Shown one piece after another: positions 32,602 to 43,400 of a stretch of 64,000 nt of DNA. Position 1 is the stretch's first letter. Every line of letters begins with the position of its first letter. Both the position numbers and the translations under genes were made by a program. The DNA comes from an uncultured Stenotrophomonas sp. (lineage in GTDB: Bacteria; Pseudomonadota; Gammaproteobacteria; Xanthomonadales; Xanthomonadaceae), in assembly GCA_900078405.1 (NCBI GenBank), contig FLTS01000001.1, positions 1,450,626 through 1,514,625 on the forward strand, read 5' to 3'. The notes under the pieces were generated by a model. The model was not told the DNA's origin and did no database searches. It saw only the letters and a program-made list of their open reading frames with translations.

Positions 32602-33540
32602 TCATTTCAGCTTGATCTCGCGCAGGCGCTCTTCGAGGAAGCCGTGGGCGGTGATCGGCTCCGGATAGCGACTGGGATTGTCGGCGCTGATGCACGAGGG
32701 CAGCACGTCGATCAGGAAATCCGGGTTCGGGTGCAGGAAGAACGGCACCGAGTAGCGCGGCTGCCGTGCCAGTTCACCCGGGGGATTGACCACGCGGTGG
32801 ATGGTGGACGGGTACACGTGGTTGGTCAGGCGCTGCAGCATGTCACCGATGTTGACCACGATGGTGTCCGCGTCCGAGGTGAACGGCACCCACTCGCCCT
32901 CGTGCGACTGCACCTCCAGCCCGGCAGCGCTGGCGCCGACCAGCAGGGTGATGAAGTTGATGTCGCCATGCGCGCCGGCGCGCACGTTGGGGATGTCGTC
33001 GGTGGTGATCGGCGGGTAGTGGATCGGGCGCAGGATCGAATTGCCGTTGTTGGTCTTGTCGGCGAAATAGTTTTCCGGAAGGCCGATGTGCAGCGCCAGC
33101 GCCGACAGCACCCGCGAACCGAGCGCGTCGAGCTTCTGGTACAGCCCGTAGCCATGCTCGCGGAAGCCCGGCACTTCGGCCGGCCACAGGTTCGGCGGCA
33201 TCACCTCGCGGTACTTCGAGTCGTCGGCAATCTCGCGGCCGATATGCCAGAACTCCTTCAGATCGAAATGTTTGGAGCCCTTGGCGGTTTCCACGCCGAA
33301 CGGGGTGTAGCCGCGGGCGCCGCCACCGCCGGGGACGTGGTACTGCTTCTTCACCTCCTCGGGCAGGGCGAAGAACGCCTTGAACACGCCATAGGCGGCG
33401 TCGATGTCGGCCTGCGCGATGCCGTGGTTGCGGATACCGGCAAAGCCCCACTGGCGGTAGGCTGCGCCCAGCTCGGCCACGAAGGCGTCGCGGTCGCTGT
33501 CGAAGCGGGTGATGTCGAGGGTGGGAATGCGGGAACTCAC
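32602..33540 (-). CDS. 2-oxoglutarate/Fe(II) dioxygenase, isopenicillin N synthase-like
   Basis: The 312-aa product belongs to the isopenicillin-N-synthase-like Fe(II) oxygenase family. It has the N-terminal DIOX_N region (IPTLDITRFDSDRDAFVAEL...GFAGIRNHGI). The C-terminal catalytic jelly roll carries the iron ligands in AHGDINF and STIHRVVN and the 2-oxoglutarate arginine in PRYSVPFFLHP. The start is GTG 33540 with AGGAG seven bases upstream; longer frames are shadows of glmM. The physiological substrate is not deducible. Homologues are common single genes in xanthomonads and pseudomonads. It lies 71 bases after glmM and may be cotranscribed. Confidence 0.9.
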   Translation of the reverse strand: MSSRIPTLDITRFDSDRDAFVAELGAAYRQWGFAGIRNHGIAQADIDAAYGVFKAFFALPEEVKKQYHVPGGGGARGYTPFGVETAKGSKHFDLKEFWHIGREIADDSKYREVMPPNLWPAEVPGFREHGYGLYQKLDALGSRVLSALALHIGLPENYFADKTNNGNSILRPIHYPPITTDDIPNVRAGAHGDINFITLLVGASAAGLEVQSHEGEWVPFTSDADTIVVNIGDMLQRLTNHVYPSTIHRVVNPPGELARQPRYSVPFFLHPNPDFLIDVLPSCISADNPSRYPEPITAHGFLEERLREIKLK

Positions 33541-33611
33541 GGGACTACTCCTGGGGGAAGAATCAGGGCACCGACGTTGCCGCCATGCCCCGGGAAATGC
33601 ATTGATCGGGG

Positions 33612-35070
33612 TCAGGCCGCTCCGGCGGCGGTCCTGACTGCCTCGGCGAGGTGCTCGAGCGTGGCCTGCACCAGCTTGGCATCGTCGGCCTCCACCGTCA
33701 CCCGCACCACCGGCTCGGTGCCGGACGGGCGCAGGAAGGCGCGGCCGTGGCCGGCCACCGCCTGCTGCGCGGTCGCCAGCGCTGCCGCCACGGCGTCGGA
33801 CTGCACCACCGCCCTGGCCGGCACGCCCTGCCCGATCCGGACGTTGATGGTCTGCTGCGGCACCCGGTTCAGGCCGGCCAGCGCCTGCTGCAGGGTGATG
33901 CCGCGGTGCTTGAGCACCTCCAGCACCTGCAAGGCACTGATGATGCCGTCGCCGGTGGTCGCCCGGTCCAGGCACAAAAGGTGGCCGGAGGCTTCACCAC
34001 CGAGCACGCCGTCGTGTTCCAGCAACGCGTGGTGGACGTAGCGGTCGCCGACGTTGGCACGGATGAAGCCGATGCCCGCCTTCGCCAATGCCTGTTCGAA
34101 ACCGAAGTTGGTCATCAGCGTGCCCACCACCGGGCCGCGCAGGCGGCCGCTGGCCTGCCAATCCAGCGCCAGCAGGTACAGCAGGTCATCGCCGTCGTGG
34201 ACGTTGCCGTCGCTGTCCACGAACAGCAGGCGGTCGCCGTCGCCGTCGAAAGCGATGCCCAGGTGCGCGCCAATCGCGCGCACGCGTTCGGCCAACGCCT
34301 GCGGGTACAGCGAGCCGACACCGTCGTTGATGTTCACGCCATTGGGCTCGACGCCGATGGCATCGACGCTGGCGCCCAGTTCGCGCAGCACCAGCGGCGC
34401 CACCTGGTAGGTCGCGCCATGCGCGCAATCCACCGCGATACGCATGCCGGACAGGTCGAAATCGCGCGGCACCGAGTTCTTGCAGGCCTCGACGTAGCGC
34501 CCGATGGCGTCGCGGGTACGCACCGCCTTGCCCAGCTGCTCGGACGGCACGGTCGAGAACGGCAGGTCGAGCGCGGCCTCGATCGACAGCTCGGTGTCGT
34601 CATCGAGCTTCTCGCCCTGCGCAGTAAAGAACTTGATGCCGTTGTCCTGGTAAGGGTTGTGCGAAGCGCTGATGACAACGGCATCAAGTTCTTCATGCCC
34701 TGGGCCGAGAAGAACTTGATGCCGTTGTCGTGGTGCGGGTTGTGCGAGGCGGAGATGACGATGCCGCCGTCGGCGCGCAGCGAGCGGGTCAGGTGCGCGA
34801 CCGCCGGGGTCGGCATCGGCCCCATCAGCTGCACGTGCACGCCGGCAGCGACCAGCCCGGCTTCCAGCGCGGCCTCGAACATGTAGTTGGAGATGCGGGT
34901 GTCCTTGCCGATCACCACCAGCGGCTTGCGAGCACTGCCCCGCGCCTGCAGCGCCTTCACCAGCGTCTGCCCGTAGGCGTTGCCCAGACGCAGCACGAAA
35001 TCGGCGGAAATCGCCCCTTCGCCGACCCGGCCGCGGATGCCGTCGGTGCCGAAATACCTGCGCGCGGCCA

Positions 35071-35071
<1 letters not shown>
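33612..35071 (-). pseudogene. glmM: Phosphoglucosamine mutase, broken by an internal partial duplication
   Basis: GlmM converts glucosamine 6-phosphate to glucosamine 1-phosphate for peptidoglycan and LPS and is normally essential. The N-terminal part from ATG 35071 ([19 protein letters not shown]) runs through the phosphoserine loop [15 protein letters not shown] and KFFSAQG to about 34700. A second, diverged copy of the same loop ([21 protein letters not shown]) then begins near 34680 in another frame. It continues normally to the end, including FDGDGDR and the phosphate-binding [12 protein letters not shown]. The extra piece is 83 bp; removing it gives a 459-codon frame of normal length. 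The second copy uses T-ending codons (GTT, GCT, CCT, TTT, ACT) that are rare in the surrounding genes. Either a chimeric assembly join or a real rearrangement. Confidence 0.85.
34674..34729. repeat. Perfect 21-bp inverted repeat inside glmM
   Basis: Arms at 34674-34694 and 34709-34729 are exact reverse complements with a 14-base loop. The right arm's sequence also recurs as a direct repeat at 34627-34646. Together these mark the boundary of the glmM duplication. Confidence 0.92.
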
Positions 35072-35958
<887 letters not shown>

Positions 35959-36084
35959 GCGGGATGACGGTTCCGTTCAGGGCGGCCGGGGGCCGCGAGA
36001 AGGCCGACAGTCTAGCGCGCGGCGGCAAACCGACGGTAGCGTACAGAGCCCGGCGCCCCTGCCCCGTACCGCCCGAAAACCGCA

Positions 36085-36597
36085 GTGACCATCCATTTCC
36101 GCCAGATCGACAGCCCGCTGGGGCCGCTCACCGTGTCCGCGTCCGAACACGGGCTGCATGCGCTCGAATTCCCGCAGGACAGCTGGTTCCTGCCCCGCGA
36201 CGGCTGGCACGAGGCCGACCACCCGCTGCTGTCACGGGCGCGGGTGCAACTGGACGAATATTTCGCCGGGCGCAGGCGCGCCTTCGACCTGCCGCTGGCG
36301 CCGCAGGGCACGCCGTTCCAGCGCGAAGTCTGGTTCGCGCTTGCGGACATTCCCTATGGACAGACCCGCACCTACGCGCAGTTGGCCGCGCGGCTGGGGC
36401 GCCCCACCGCCAGCCGCGCGGTGGGCGCGGCCAATGGCCGCAACCCTTTGGGCATCCTCCTGCCCTGCCACCGCGTGGTCGGCGCCAATGGCGCGCTGAC
36501 CGGGTTCAGTGGCGGGCTGGAGGCCAAGCGGTTTTTGCTGGAACTGGAAGGCGCCTTGCCCAAGCCGGCCACCGATCTGTTCGGCCAAGCAACGTAG
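36085..36597 (+). CDS. ogt: Methylated-DNA--protein-cysteine methyltransferase
   Basis: This suicide repair protein transfers the alkyl group of O6-alkylguanine to its own cysteine. The 170-aa product has the acceptor cysteine in [20 protein letters not shown] (near residue 130) and the preceding [18 protein letters not shown] helix-turn-helix. It starts at GTG 36085. There is no Ada regulatory domain, so Ogt-type is the best name. The stop TAG at 36595-36597 is part of a REP element. It stands alone on the plus strand between accD and trpA. Confidence 0.94.
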   Translation: MTIHFRQIDSPLGPLTVSASEHGLHALEFPQDSWFLPRDGWHEADHPLLSRARVQLDEYFAGRRRAFDLPLAPQGTPFQREVWFALADIPYGQTRTYAQLAARLGRPTASRAVGAANGRNPLGILLPCHRVVGANGALTGFSGGLEAKRFLLELEGALPKPATDLFGQAT

Positions 36598-36661
36598 GAG
36601 CGACGTGAGTCGCGATGAAGCTTTCCCGATAAAGCCCGGTCGCGACTCACGTCGCTCCTAC
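36594..36661. repeat. REP pair with 22-bp perfect arms between ogt and trpA
   Basis: Arms at 36594-36615 and 36640-36661, beginning GTAGGAGCGACG and ending CGTCGCTCCTAC, with a 24-base joiner. This is a second sequence class, distinct from the GCGGGGCTTGCC type elsewhere. It lies between two convergent genes and could act as a bidirectional stop. Its GTAG supplies the ogt stop codon. Confidence 0.88.
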
Positions 36662-36675
36662 AACAGCCGCGTGAA

Positions 36676-37494
36676 TCAGGCGTCCAACGCCTGCCGCAGC
36701 GGCGCGAGGAACGTGCCTGCACTGCGCACCGCTTCTTCGACCGAACCGGCCCCGGCCATCGCCGCGACAAGTGCGCTGCCGACCACCACGCCGTCGGCAT
36801 CGACCGCCATCGCCGCGGCGCTGGCCGCGTCCTTGATGCCGAAGCCGGCCACCACCGGTGTTTTCGCCCGGCTGCGCAGCTGCCGCAGGCGCTCGCCGGC
36901 GGCGGCGCTGTCCAGCCGCTCCGAGGCACCGGTGACACCGGCGAAGCTGACGTAATAGAGGTAGCCCTGCGCCGCTTCGCACAGGCCGGCGAGCCGTTGT
37001 TCGCTGCTGGTCGGCGAGGCCAGCAGGACCAGCCCCAGCCCGGCGGCGGTGAACGCGGTGCGGGTTTCCTCGGCCTCCTCCGGCGGCAGGTCCACCAGCA
37101 GCACGCCATCCACGCCAGCGGCCACCGCCTCGGCAGCGAACCGTGCCGCGCCGCGGATTTCCACCGGGTTGAGGTAGCCCATCAGCACCACCGGCGTGGT
37201 CGTATCCCGCTGCCGGAAGGTGGCCACGCTGTCGAACACGTAGCGCAGCCCGGCGCCGCGGGCCAACGCGCGCTCGGAGCTGCGCTGGATGGTCGGGCCG
37301 TCGGCCATCGGGTCGGAGAACGGCACGCCCAGTTCGAGGACGTCGGCGCCGGCGGCAACCAGCGCGTGCATCACCGGCACGGTGGCTTCCAGTGCCGGAT
37401 CACCGGCAGTGATGAAGGGAATCAGCGCCTTGCGGCCGGAGGCGCGCAGGCGGGCGAAGCATTCGTCGATTCGGGTCACGGGCATCTCAGGCAC
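36676..37494 (-). CDS. trpA: Tryptophan synthase alpha subunit
   Basis: TrpA cleaves indole-3-glycerol phosphate to indole, which is channelled to TrpB. The 272-aa product has the catalytic region LELGVPFSDPMADGP (Glu and Asp in place), DGVLLVDLPPEE and the phosphate loop GFGIKDAASAAAM. Its start overlaps the upstream lipoprotein gene by eight bases. Confidence 0.97.
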   Translation of the reverse strand: MPEMPVTRIDECFARLRASGRKALIPFITAGDPALEATVPVMHALVAAGADVLELGVPFSDPMADGPTIQRSSERALARGAGLRYVFDSVATFRQRDTTTPVVLMGYLNPVEIRGAARFAAEAVAAGVDGVLLVDLPPEEAEETRTAFTAAGLGLVLLASPTSSEQRLAGLCEAAQGYLYYVSFAGVTGASERLDSAAAGERLRQLRSRAKTPVVAGFGIKDAASAAAMAVDADGVVVGSALVAAMAGAGSVEEAVRSAGTFLAPLRQALDA

Positions 37495-38095
37495 ATCCTT
37501 CGATCAGTTCGACCGCCTCGGGCTGGCCCCAGTAGATCGAGGTCACCACGCCGTCGAGGGTTTCCAGGCGCAGGGCCAGCCCGGCCTGCGGGTCGGTCCA
37601 GGTCAGGTACTCGCCATCGGGCGAGGCGTAGGCATGCGGGCTGGCCACCACGCCGGCGGGCAGGCGCTCGCGCGCCTCGACCTCGGTCATGCCCACCCAC
37701 AGCCCGAACGGCAGCGGCGGCCCTTCCGCACCCGGCGCGCGCTCGTCGTGGGCGTCGAAACGGGCGATACGGTCGGCGATGACCATCATCGACAGGCCCG
37801 CCGGCAGCGTGCCACCTTCGTAGTATTCGCAGTCGCCTTCCATCAGCTCGCGCATGCCGGCGGAGGCGAAGGCGTCATCGCCCGGCCCCTTGCCGAACGC
37901 CGCGCCGACATGCAGCTCGCCCACACCGGCCAACTGCGCGGCCGCATCCATCGCCGGGGCCGCTGGCGCGGCTTCCGCCGGCGTTGCCTGCGCGCCTGCC
38001 GGCAGCGGCCGCACCTCGGGCTCGGACGGTTCGCAGGCCGCCAGTGCCATGCCCAGGCAGGCCAGCGCACCCATGCGGAACAAGCGCCCGCTCAC
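37487..38095 (-). CDS. Putative lipoprotein of unknown function within trpBA
   Basis: The 202-aa product has a lipoprotein signal ([21 protein letters not shown]) with an LAAC lipobox and acylated cysteine at residue 21. A Pro/Ala-rich linker to about residue 55 and a globular region follow. The C-terminal part ([17 protein letters not shown]...DGEYLTWTD...GVVTSIYWG) looks like a small periplasmic beta-rich domain, but I do not recognise a family. The start overlaps the trpB stop by four bases and the end overlaps the trpA start by eight, so it is translationally coupled to tryptophan synthase. No role in tryptophan synthesis can be inferred from sequence. Confidence 0.85.
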   Translation of the reverse strand: MSGRLFRMGALACLGMALAACEPSEPEVRPLPAGAQATPAEAAPAAPAMDAAAQLAGVGELHVGAAFGKGPGDDAFASAGMRELMEGDCEYYEGGTLPAGLSMMVIADRIARFDAHDERAPGAEGPPLPFGLWVGMTEVEARERLPAGVVASPHAYASPDGEYLTWTDPQAGLALRLETLDGVVTSIYWGQPEAVELIEGCA

Positions 38096-39309
38096 AGCGA
38101 CAGCCCTTCGCGCGCGGCGATGGTGTGCACGTCCTTGTCACCGCGACCGGACAGGTTGCACAGCACCAGCGCGTCCTTCGGCAGTTCGCGTGCCAGCTTG
38201 ATCGCCTGCGCCACCGCATGGCTGGATTCCAGCGCCGGCAGGATGCCCTCGGTGCGGGTCAGGCGGTGGAACGCAGCCAGCGCTTCGTCGTCGGTGACGC
38301 CGACGTACTGCGCGCGGCCGGTGTCGGACAGGAAGGAATGCTCCGGGCCGACGCCGGGGTAGTCCAGGCCGGCGGAAATCGAATGGGTTTCGGTGATCTG
38401 GCCATCGTCGTCGCACAGCACGTAGGTGCGGTTGCCGTGCAACACGCCGGGGCGGCCGGCCGAGATCGACGCGGCATGGCGGCCGGTATGGATGCCGTCG
38501 CCCGCCGCCTCGGCGCCGTAGATCTTCACCTCGCGGTCGTTGAGGAAGGCGTGGAACAGGCCGATGGCGTTGGAGCCGCCGCCGACGCAGGCGGTGATCG
38601 CATCGGGCAGGCGGCCGTAATCCTCCAGCATCTGCGCGCGCGCCTCGCGGCCGACGATGGCGTTGAAGTCGCGCACCATGCGCGGGTAGGGATCGGGGCC
38701 GGCTACCGTGCCGATGATGTAGAAGGTGTCGCGCACGTTGGTCACCCAGTCGCGCATCGCCTCGTTGAGCGCGTCCTTGAGCGTGGCCGAGCCGCTGCTC
38801 ACCGGCACCACCGTGGCACCGAGCAGCTTCATCCGGTAGACGTTGATCTTCTGCCGCTCGATGTCGGTGGCGCCCATGTAGACCACGCACTCCAGCCCCA
38901 GCCGCGCGGCCACGGTGGCGCTGGCCACGCCGTGCTGGCCTGCGCCGGTCTCGGCGATGATCCGGGTCTTGCCCATGCGCGCGGCCAGCAGCGCCTGGCC
39001 GATGGTGTTGTTCACCTTGTGTGCGCCGGTGTGGTTCAGGTCTTCGCGCTTGAGCAGGATCTGCGCGCCGCCGACGTCACGGCTCAAGCGCTCGGCGTGG
39101 TAGATCGGGCTGGGCCGGCCGACGTAGTGCTTCAAGTCCTTGTCGTAGGCGGCGATGAAAGCCGGATCGACCCGCGCCTGGTCATAGGCCGCTGCCAGTT
39201 CCTGCAACGGCCCGACCAGCGTCTCGGCGACGAAGCTGCCGCCGTAGCGGCCGAAATGGCCACGGGCATCGGGATAGGCGTGGAAATCGGTGATTGGCGC
39301 GGCGGTCAT
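38092..39309 (-). CDS. trpB: Tryptophan synthase beta subunit
   Basis: TrpB condenses indole with serine to tryptophan using PLP. The 405-aa product starts [20 protein letters not shown] at ATG 39309. The PLP lysine lies in HTGAHKVNN, the phosphate loop is GGGSNAIG, and E-T-G-A-G-Q-H-G binds the substrate carboxylate. A frame with sixteen more residues is not conserved. A LysR gene is divergent from it across about 200 bases, so activation by that regulator is plausible. Confidence 0.98.
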   Translation of the reverse strand: MTAAPITDFHAYPDARGHFGRYGGSFVAETLVGPLQELAAAYDQARVDPAFIAAYDKDLKHYVGRPSPIYHAERLSRDVGGAQILLKREDLNHTGAHKVNNTIGQALLAARMGKTRIIAETGAGQHGVASATVAARLGLECVVYMGATDIERQKINVYRMKLLGATVVPVSSGSATLKDALNEAMRDWVTNVRDTFYIIGTVAGPDPYPRMVRDFNAIVGREARAQMLEDYGRLPDAITACVGGGSNAIGLFHAFLNDREVKIYGAEAAGDGIHTGRHAASISAGRPGVLHGNRTYVLCDDDGQITETHSISAGLDYPGVGPEHSFLSDTGRAQYVGVTDDEALAAFHRLTRTEGILPALESSHAVAQAIKLARELPKDALVLCNLSGRGDKDVHTIAAREGLSL

Positions 39310-39383
39310 GGCATCACGGACAAGCAGGACAGGCTTGCACCGTAGCGCACATGCCATGCCATGAAAATCGATAAATGCGCCGG

Positions 39384-39406
39384 CATGTGTTAGAAAAACT
39401 CACATG
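39384..39406. promoter_or_regulatory. Dyad-symmetric operator candidate between trpB and the LysR gene
   Basis: CATGTG (39384-39389) and CACATG (39401-39406) form an interrupted palindrome with an AT-rich eleven-base centre, about 75 bases upstream of trpB. LysR regulators usually bind such sites between their own gene and a divergent target. No strong promoter is seen for trpB, which fits activator dependence. Confidence 0.5.
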
Positions 39407-39513
39407 AAAAAACAGCAGGACAGATGTTTTTCACGGCGGAGCCGCCCGAAGGGTGGCGCAGGGCCGGTTTTTGCTCCTGCAAAACCGGCATTCCCGCCAT
39501 CCATGGCGGTCAG

Positions 39514-40419
39514 ATGTGCGCCATGAATGGCGAACGTACCCTGCCCTCGCTCAATGCCCTGCGCGCCTTCGAGGCGGCCGCGCGGCTGCGCAGCGTCAGC
39601 CTGGCCGCCGACGAACTGCATGTGACCCACGGCGCGGTCAGCCGGCAGTTGCGGGGGCTGGAAGAGGAGCTGGGCATCGCCCTGTTCGAGCGTGACGGCC
39701 GCGGCATCCGCCCCACCGCCGCCGGCAAGCGCCTGTTGGAAGCGGCTTCCGGTGCGTTCTCGCAGCTGCGCGACTGCGTGGCCGCGCTGCGCCGGGGCCA
39801 ACATGGCGACGCCCTCGTGCTCGGTTGCCCCGGCAGCGTGCTGGCGCGCTGGATGATCCCGCGCCTGCAGGAACTGCAGCGCGACCTGCCGGGCCTGACC
39901 CTGCACCTGGCCGCGCAGGAAGGCGACTTCACCCCACGCCTCGATGGGCTGGATGCCGCATTGATGCTGGGCCAGGCACCGTGGCCGGCCAACTGGCGGG
40001 TGCATCCGCTGGCGGCCGAGCGCATCGGCCCGGTGTTCAGCCCCGCGCTGCCGGGCGCCGCGGCGCTGGCCCGGCAACCGGCCGCCGCCCTGTGCGAGCG
40101 GCCACTGCTGCACACCCGCTCGCGCCCGCAGGCATGGCCGACCTGGGCGGCGCGCAACGGCATCGATGCCGGCGAGCTGCGCTACGGCACCGGTTTCGAA
40201 CACCTGTATTACCTGCTGGAAGCCGCCGTCGCCGGGCTGGGCGTCGCCATCGCGCCGGAGCCGCTGGTGGCCGGCGACCTCGCCAACGGGCGCCTGGTCG
40301 CGCCGTGGGGCTTCGTCGATACCGAAGGCCAATGGGCGCTGTGCACCGCCGGCGACGGGCACCCGCGGATCGAGGCGCTGGCGGGCTGGCTGCGGCAACG
40401 GTTGGCAGCCGCGACGTAG
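39514..40419 (+). CDS. LysR-family regulator divergent from trpB (TrpI/GcvA type)
   Basis: The 301-aa product has an N-terminal winged helix-turn-helix ([20 protein letters not shown]...[21 protein letters not shown]) and a C-terminal LysR substrate-binding domain. The divergent arrangement with trpB matches TrpI of pseudomonads, which activates trpBA with indoleglycerol phosphate, but the ligand here is not shown. An ATG at 39424 is in frame but adds 30 unlikely residues; ATG 39514 or 39523 is more probable. The TAG stop lies in a REP element. Confidence 0.88.
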   Translation: MCAMNGERTLPSLNALRAFEAAARLRSVSLAADELHVTHGAVSRQLRGLEEELGIALFERDGRGIRPTAAGKRLLEAASGAFSQLRDCVAALRRGQHGDALVLGCPGSVLARWMIPRLQELQRDLPGLTLHLAAQEGDFTPRLDGLDAALMLGQAPWPANWRVHPLAAERIGPVFSPALPGAAALARQPAAALCERPLLHTRSRPQAWPTWAARNGIDAGELRYGTGFEHLYYLLEAAVAGLGVAIAPEPLVAGDLANGRLVAPWGFVDTEGQWALCTAGDGHPRIEALAGWLRQRLAAAT

Positions 40420-40485
40420 GTGCCGGGCTTGCCCGGCACGGAGCTTTGCCGGGAAGGCCCCATGCAGGGCAAGCCCCGCATCTAT
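40416..40485. repeat. GTAG-type REP pair between convergent LysR and kinase genes
   Basis: Left arm GTAGGTGCCGGGCTTGCCC, right arm ending GCCCCGCATCTAT. The left GTAG contains the LysR stop and the right end (ATAG on the minus strand) contains the stop of the hybrid kinase, so one REP pair closes both convergent genes. Confidence 0.85.
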
Positions 40486-43400
40486 GGGTGCTCCGGTGCC
40501 GCCTGCGCGCACGCTGCGCCAATCGCCTCCACCAGCATTTCGCCGGTGACCGGTTTGCGCCGGAAGCCATCGAAACCGGCGGCCAGCGCCTGCCGCTCGG
40601 CATCGGCGTCGGAGCGCGCAGTCACTGCTATCAGCGGGAAACCGCAGCCGAGCTCACGCAGCTGCCGGGCCAGCGCCAGGCCGTCCAGCAGCGGCAGGTC
40701 CAGATCGAGCAGGCCGACATCGAAGGATTGCGCAGCCACTTCCGACAAGGCCGCCAGCCCATGCAGCACGTGCACGACCTCATGGCCACGGGCACGCAGC
40801 AGGTGGGAAATCACGTCGGCCACGGTGGGGTCGTCCTCGACCAGCAATATCCGCAAGGCCTGCTTCGGGGCCGCGGCCGGCATGGCCGGCGCGGCGGCCG
40901 TGGCAGGCTGCAGCCGCCACGGCAGCGGCAGCTCGACGATGAAACGGGCGCCGGCACCCAGCCGGCTGTCGATGCGGATATGGCCGCCCATCGCCACCGC
41001 CAGTTCCTGGCAGATCGCCAGCCCCAGCCCGCTGCCGCCATAACGCGACGCGGTACGCGGCCCGTCGCCCTGCTCGAAACGATGGAACAACCGCTTCTGC
41101 TGGTCGGCATGGATGCCGGGGCCGGTGTCGCTGACCACCAGCCGCAGGCCGGCACCATCGGGCAGCAGTTCGGCATCCAGCCCGACTTGTCCGCGCTCGG
41201 TGAACTTGATCGCGTTGTTCAGCAGGTTCATCAGGATCTGCCGCAACCGCGTCGCATCGCCGGTGACGAGCACCGGCATCGGCGGTCGCCGTTCGCGCAC
41301 GAAGTGCAGGCCGCGCTTTTCCGCGACCGGCGCCATCAATCCGGCGATGCCGTCCAGCAGCGGCGTCAACTCGAACGGGCGCGCTTCCAGTTCCAGCCGG
41401 CCGGCCTCGATGCGCGCAAGGTCGAGGGTGTCGTTGACCAGCCGCAGCAGGTGGGTGCCGGCCTGCTGGATCGAATCGGCATAGCGGCGCTGGGTGGTGT
41501 CCAGCGAGGTATCCAGCAGCAGCTCGGTCATGCCCAGCACGCCGGTCATCGGCGTGCGCACTTCATGGCCGAGCGTGGCCAGGAAACGGGTCTTGGCCAG
41601 CGAGGCCTGCTCGGCCAGCTGCCGCTTCTGCACCGCCAGCTGCCATTCATTGCGGCGCCGCATCCGCGCACGGTAGACAGCCACCAGTGCCGTGACCGCC
41701 GCCGCGGCCAGCGCCAGCCAGAACACCAGCGCCCACGCGCTGCGCCACCACGGCGGCTGCACGTCGAACGCCAGCGTCTGCACCTGCGACCAGACCCTGT
41801 CCGAAGTGGCCGCCTGCACCTCCAGCCGGTAATGCCCCGGCGGCAAGCGCGAGAACACGCGCTCACCGCTGGAACCCACCTCCACCCAGCCGGTGTCGTA
41901 GCCGTTGAGCCGGAAGCGGTAGCTGTTGTTGGCCGAATCGGCGAAGGACAGCAGGCGCGTGACGATGCGCAGGTCGCGGTCGCCGTCCCTGATTTCCAGC
42001 GGGCTCTGCCAGGTCAGGTCGTGCTCCACGTCGCCGCGGCGCACGCTCACCCGTTCGATCACCAGCGGCGGTTGCCGGCCCGAGGGCTTGACCAGGGCCG
42101 GCTCGAACAGCACCACGCCTTCCGGGGTGCCGCCGGCCATCTGCCCGGTGCGGGCCCGCACCAGGCTGCGGCGGCGGAATTCCTGCCCCGGCAGGCCATC
42201 GTGCACGCCATACAGGCGCACCGAGCCGCTGGCCGGATCGACCCGGATCAGGCCGCGGGCGCTGCTGGCCCATGCCACACCATTGCCGTCCACCGCCAGC
42301 CCGTTGGCCGCCAACCCCGGGAAGCCCTGCCCGGTGCCGATGCTGGCTTCGCGCAGCAGTTGGCCGTCATTCCAGCGGTAGCGGTCGAGCCGGCCGAGCG
42401 CCGCCACCCAGACCACGCCGGTGGCGGTGGCGTCGAAGGCGTAGGCATGGTCGGACGGTCCGCCGCGCACCGGCAGGAAAAGCTGCGCCTGCGGCTGCCA
42501 CGACACCAGGCCGGTGGCGCTGGACAGCCACAACTGGCCGTCCGGCCCGCATTGCATGTCCTCCAGCACCGCGGCGGGCAGGCCCTGCTGGCCGGGATGG
42601 ACGCGCAGCAGTACGCGCCCTTCGGCATCGCGCTGCTGCAGGCCGCCGTCTTCCGAATACACCCACAGTCGCCCACCATTGCATGAGCGCAGCATGTCGC
42701 CGTCGCCGGGCATCGCCGCATCCGCCGCATCACCGTCGTGCCAGCGACGCACGCTGCGGTCGCCCGGGTCATAGCGCACCAGCGCGTCGAGGCTGCCGAT
42801 CCACACCCGCCCGTTCGCATCCTCGACCACCGACTGCGGCCAGTTGCTGCCATCAACCGGCTGCAGGTGGTGCTCGACCTCACCGGTTTCCGGGTCCAGC
42901 CGATCCAGCGCGCCGCGGGTGCCCACCATCCATATCCCGCCCGATGCGGAAGCGGCCAACGCCAGCGCATAGGGATTGCGCAGCGAGGCCGGGTCGTCCA
43001 GGCGCCGGGTCAGCACCGAGAACTGCCGCCAGTTCGGCGGCAGGTGCCACAACCCGGCATTGGTGCTGGCGAACCACAGGCCGCCGTCGCGGTCCTCGTG
43101 GGCGGTGACCCAGTTGGGCCGGACCCGCCCGCGTTCCTGCACGCTGTACAGCGCCACGTCGCGTACCGGCCCGCCGTCGCGGCTGCGGCCCAGGCCCAGC
43201 CGCGTATCCAGCCAGTAATTGCCGTCGGCCGCGAACTGCATCATGTTCAGCACGTCGGTCGGCTGCGCGCCCGGCCAGGTCATGCGCTCGAAGCGGCCAT
43301 CGGCCTGGCGCACCGCCACGCCGCCGTTGGTGGCGATCCACAGGCGGCCCTCGCGATCCACCTTCAACCCGTTGATGCGCGGCGAAGGCAATACGTCCAG

